64,000 nt of DNA from Laetiporus sulphureus 93-53. Lineage: Eukaryota > Basidiomycota > Agaricomycetes > Polyporales > Laetiporaceae. The stretch is from the NCBI RefSeq assembly GCF_001632365.1, contig NW_024468538.1, positions 213,903 to 277,902 on the forward strand, read 5' to 3'. Below are positions 62,276-64,000 of the stretch, one piece after another (the stretch's first letter is position 1; the number at the start of each line of letters is the position of its first letter). The translations under genes were made by a program, and so were the position numbers. Below the pieces are notes generated by a model. It had not been told where the DNA came from. It did no database searches and saw only the letters and a list, made by a program, of their open reading frames with translations.

Positions 62276-63227
62276 ATGCAACAAGTACTGGCAAGGAGCG
62301 CCAATTCCAGAATACGTCCATGGCTAGGTGCATGCATTGGAGTACAAAGTGCATTAGGTCGATGTTTCAGCAAAGCAACGTTACGTCCGCATTTACCCAT
62401 TTCCCGGAACCGCCTCTGTCCGAGTCATCCGTCGTGGTCGTCGTTCCGACCCAGTAGCTTCACTCAAAGACCATTCACTACAACTCCTCCCGCTTGCAAC
62501 TCCGCCTGTACGCAATCCTTCCCAGACCCCGACCGGCCAGACCTCTTCTACCACCTCTTTGAGCCTCCCACCCCTGTTTCGTCTACCGTCCCCGTCTTTG
62601 CGCTCTCGTTTCTCCCTACCGCTCCGCCGTCGGTGCAGTCCGCGACGGTCATCGGCTGGCTGCCGGCGAGCGCTCCAGGGGACAGCGATGAGGCCGGGCT
62701 GAACGACTTTGTTGACAACCGTGAGTATCTGCTCGTGTGATATGTATGTTATTTCGGATGCCAGAATTACTTGCGTATAGCCAGGTTCCGTGAGCTGTTG
62801 CACGAAACGATCCAATCCGGGCTCCGAGACGGCATAGATGACATACAGATTAACGGTGCGATACAGACGCAGCAGGGATGGATGCACATTCATGGTACGT
62901 CTCCGTTGTATCTCCTGAACATGCTGCCACCGATGCGGATGATCTGGTTCGCCGGCAGACGATCGCAACATCCCTGCTCTCGGTCGGATAGGCGACCCCG
63001 ACGATATCCTTGCATCTGTACGTGTTGAGGAGGGGAAGGTATGCACATCGAACCCCCTGTTGCATCTGCCTGTTGTGTAACAGCTGTCATCATAGATCCT
63101 GGCCGAGACGTACCAAGCGATGCCATCATACCGCCTGTGCACATCCGACGGTGTTCTTCAGTTGACAGAAGGGCTCGCACAGAGGTTGAGAGAAGTGCTG
63201 GAGGCTCGAGCTGCCAGAGAGGCTTGA
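62276..63227 (+). CDS. Unknown protein with a mitochondrial-type presequence
   Basis: Start MQQVLARSANSRIRPWLGAC. The first 80 residues are rich in Arg, Ser and Pro and nearly free of acidic residues (RPHLPISRNRLCPSHPSWSS, FTQRPFTTTPPA), the pattern of a mitochondrial targeting sequence. Then follow DLFYHLFEPPTPVSSTVPVF, ALSFLPTAPPSVQSATVIGW and, after introns, FRELLHETIQSGLRDGIDDI, NGAIQTQQGWMHIHD, DRNIPALGRIGDPDDILASV, and ILAETYQAMPSYRLCTSDGV ending LREVLEARAAREA. Splice pairs GTACGT...GGCAG (about 62895-62961) and GTATGC...ATAG keep frame. Likely about 275 residues. It looks conserved in kind but I do not recognise the family, and claim only a possible mitochondrial place. Confidence 0.65.
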
Positions 63228-63443
63228 GCTTAATATACTCAGAACGGTAATCAGCAAAGTATTGTTCAACCTTCGCAGCGTACCCCATGACGTCCAATAT
63301 AATCTCCCAGCGTTACCCCCTATCCCCCCCTGTCAGTACACATGTGCTGGAACAATTAAAATCCGATGGCTATTATCACTACTATACAGGCTGCTAAGCT
63401 AAAATAATCTAAGCCACAGGCATCTCACTCAACATGGCGGGCG

Positions 63444-64000
63444 CTATGAAGGCTCTGATGTCGTATGCAGAAACGGTGCGCGCGCAATCCGCCCTTCGAA
63501 GTCAATTTCCTCCTCCCTCGGGAGCTCCACGACCGTGTCCACCCATGCGACACCCCATGCTCCGCTACCCGCCTTGGTGCCGCCCAGTACGCGCCTCTTA
63601 TCTGCGTCATCTGGGAGAGACTCCCATCGTGCTCGAGAAGGCTGCGTGTCTGAACGGTCTGTGGGAGGACGAGTCAGTTAGATTATGATTCGGCGGACGT
63701 GAAAGGGAGTTTTCGCTTACAGAAAACGATCCCTGTATGCGGTTCATAAACCCCGAGCGGCAACGGCCCCTCGTCCCATATCTTCCTCCGCTTTCCTCTT
63801 GCTCGCGCACTCTCCTCCGCACCCTCCATCACGTCCTCACTTCCCCTCGCCCGCTTCTCGGCGTTCATCCTCTCCTCCACCACCGGGACGCCCTCCATAA
63901 TGCCCCCACACGCCCTGAGCGCCTCCTTTCTGAGCCTTTGCCACTCCGCGCTCGCTTCTACTGTGCGCTGCGCAGCGATGAGCATCCAGTTCTCCTCGTC
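63444..64000 (-). CDS. Unknown protein, 5' part cut by the window edge
   Basis: Two exons are visible: from the edge to 63721, and 63658-63444. The spliced product contains ENWMLIAAQRTVEASAEWQR, KEALRACGGIMEGVPVVEER, a charged stretch with RGKRRKIWDEGPLPLGVYEP and HTGIVF, then across a 62 nt intron (GTAAGC donor, CTAAC branch, CCACAG acceptor) YRSDTQPSRARWESLPDDAD and KRRVLGGTKAGSGAWGVAWV, ending LHTTSEPS. The first Met seen is at 63985, but the frame is open to the edge so the true start may lie outside. RGKRRK could be a nuclear signal. Function unknown. It is convergent with the plus-strand gene to its left, with 216 bp between stops. Confidence 0.65.

Overview
The window is nuclear DNA of a filamentous basidiomycete, most likely an Agaricomycete (a Polyporales-like wood-decay fungus is an inference). 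The support is gene architecture: almost every gene is cut by many 50-65 nt introns with GTRNGT donors, CTRAY branch sites and YAG acceptors; F-box and SRPK-type kinase relics look like families that are expanded in these fungi; and there is a chitin synthase fused to a myosin-like motor. There is no bacterial-style operon, CRISPR array, intact transposon or recognisable tRNA/rRNA. All splice junctions were read by eye, so coordinates are gene spans whose inner exon borders are predictions.

Layout. 1.0-3.0 kb: a broken F-box gene followed by a more decayed second copy. 3.9-15.1 kb (minus): one giant gene of about 15 exons for a roughly 3,100-residue low-complexity, coiled-coil protein with a PH-like domain. 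17.4-20.4 kb (minus): secreted GH127-type glycoside hydrolase. 22.0-23.1 kb (minus): short-chain dehydrogenase. 23.5-28.9 kb (minus): full-size PDR-type ABC transporter. 31.5-32.6 kb (minus): disordered unknown protein. 33.3-42.8 kb: a dense housekeeping block: RBX1, tubulin-folding cofactor C, mitochondrial ribosomal protein uS8, a Zrg17-like zinc transporter, SURF6/Rrp14 and the PP2A activator PTPA. 43.3-49.6 kb (plus): two tandem multicopper oxidases with an N-terminal membrane anchor. 50.3-52.2 kb: GPI-anchored acid phosphatase. 52.8-59.1 kb: myosin-chitin synthase. 59.7-60.4 kb: small cysteine-rich protein. 61.3-61.7 kb: SRPK-type kinase relic. 62.3-63.2 kb: possibly mitochondrial unknown. 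The right edge cuts a minus-strand unknown gene.

Functional reading. The housekeeping block contains divergent pairs (RBX1/TBCC and SURF6/PTPA) sharing promoters under 260 bp. The flanks are more accessory: detoxification and export (ABC, SDR), sugar hydrolysis (GH127), cell-surface oxidation (multicopper oxidases), phosphate release and wall synthesis. I see no convincing secondary-metabolite cluster. The most interesting signals are the tandem membrane-anchored multicopper oxidase pair, with a 231 bp perfectly identical tract spanning two introns and a promoter difference at the TATA box, and the giant PH/coiled-coil protein with a cysteine-containing tandem peptide repeat.
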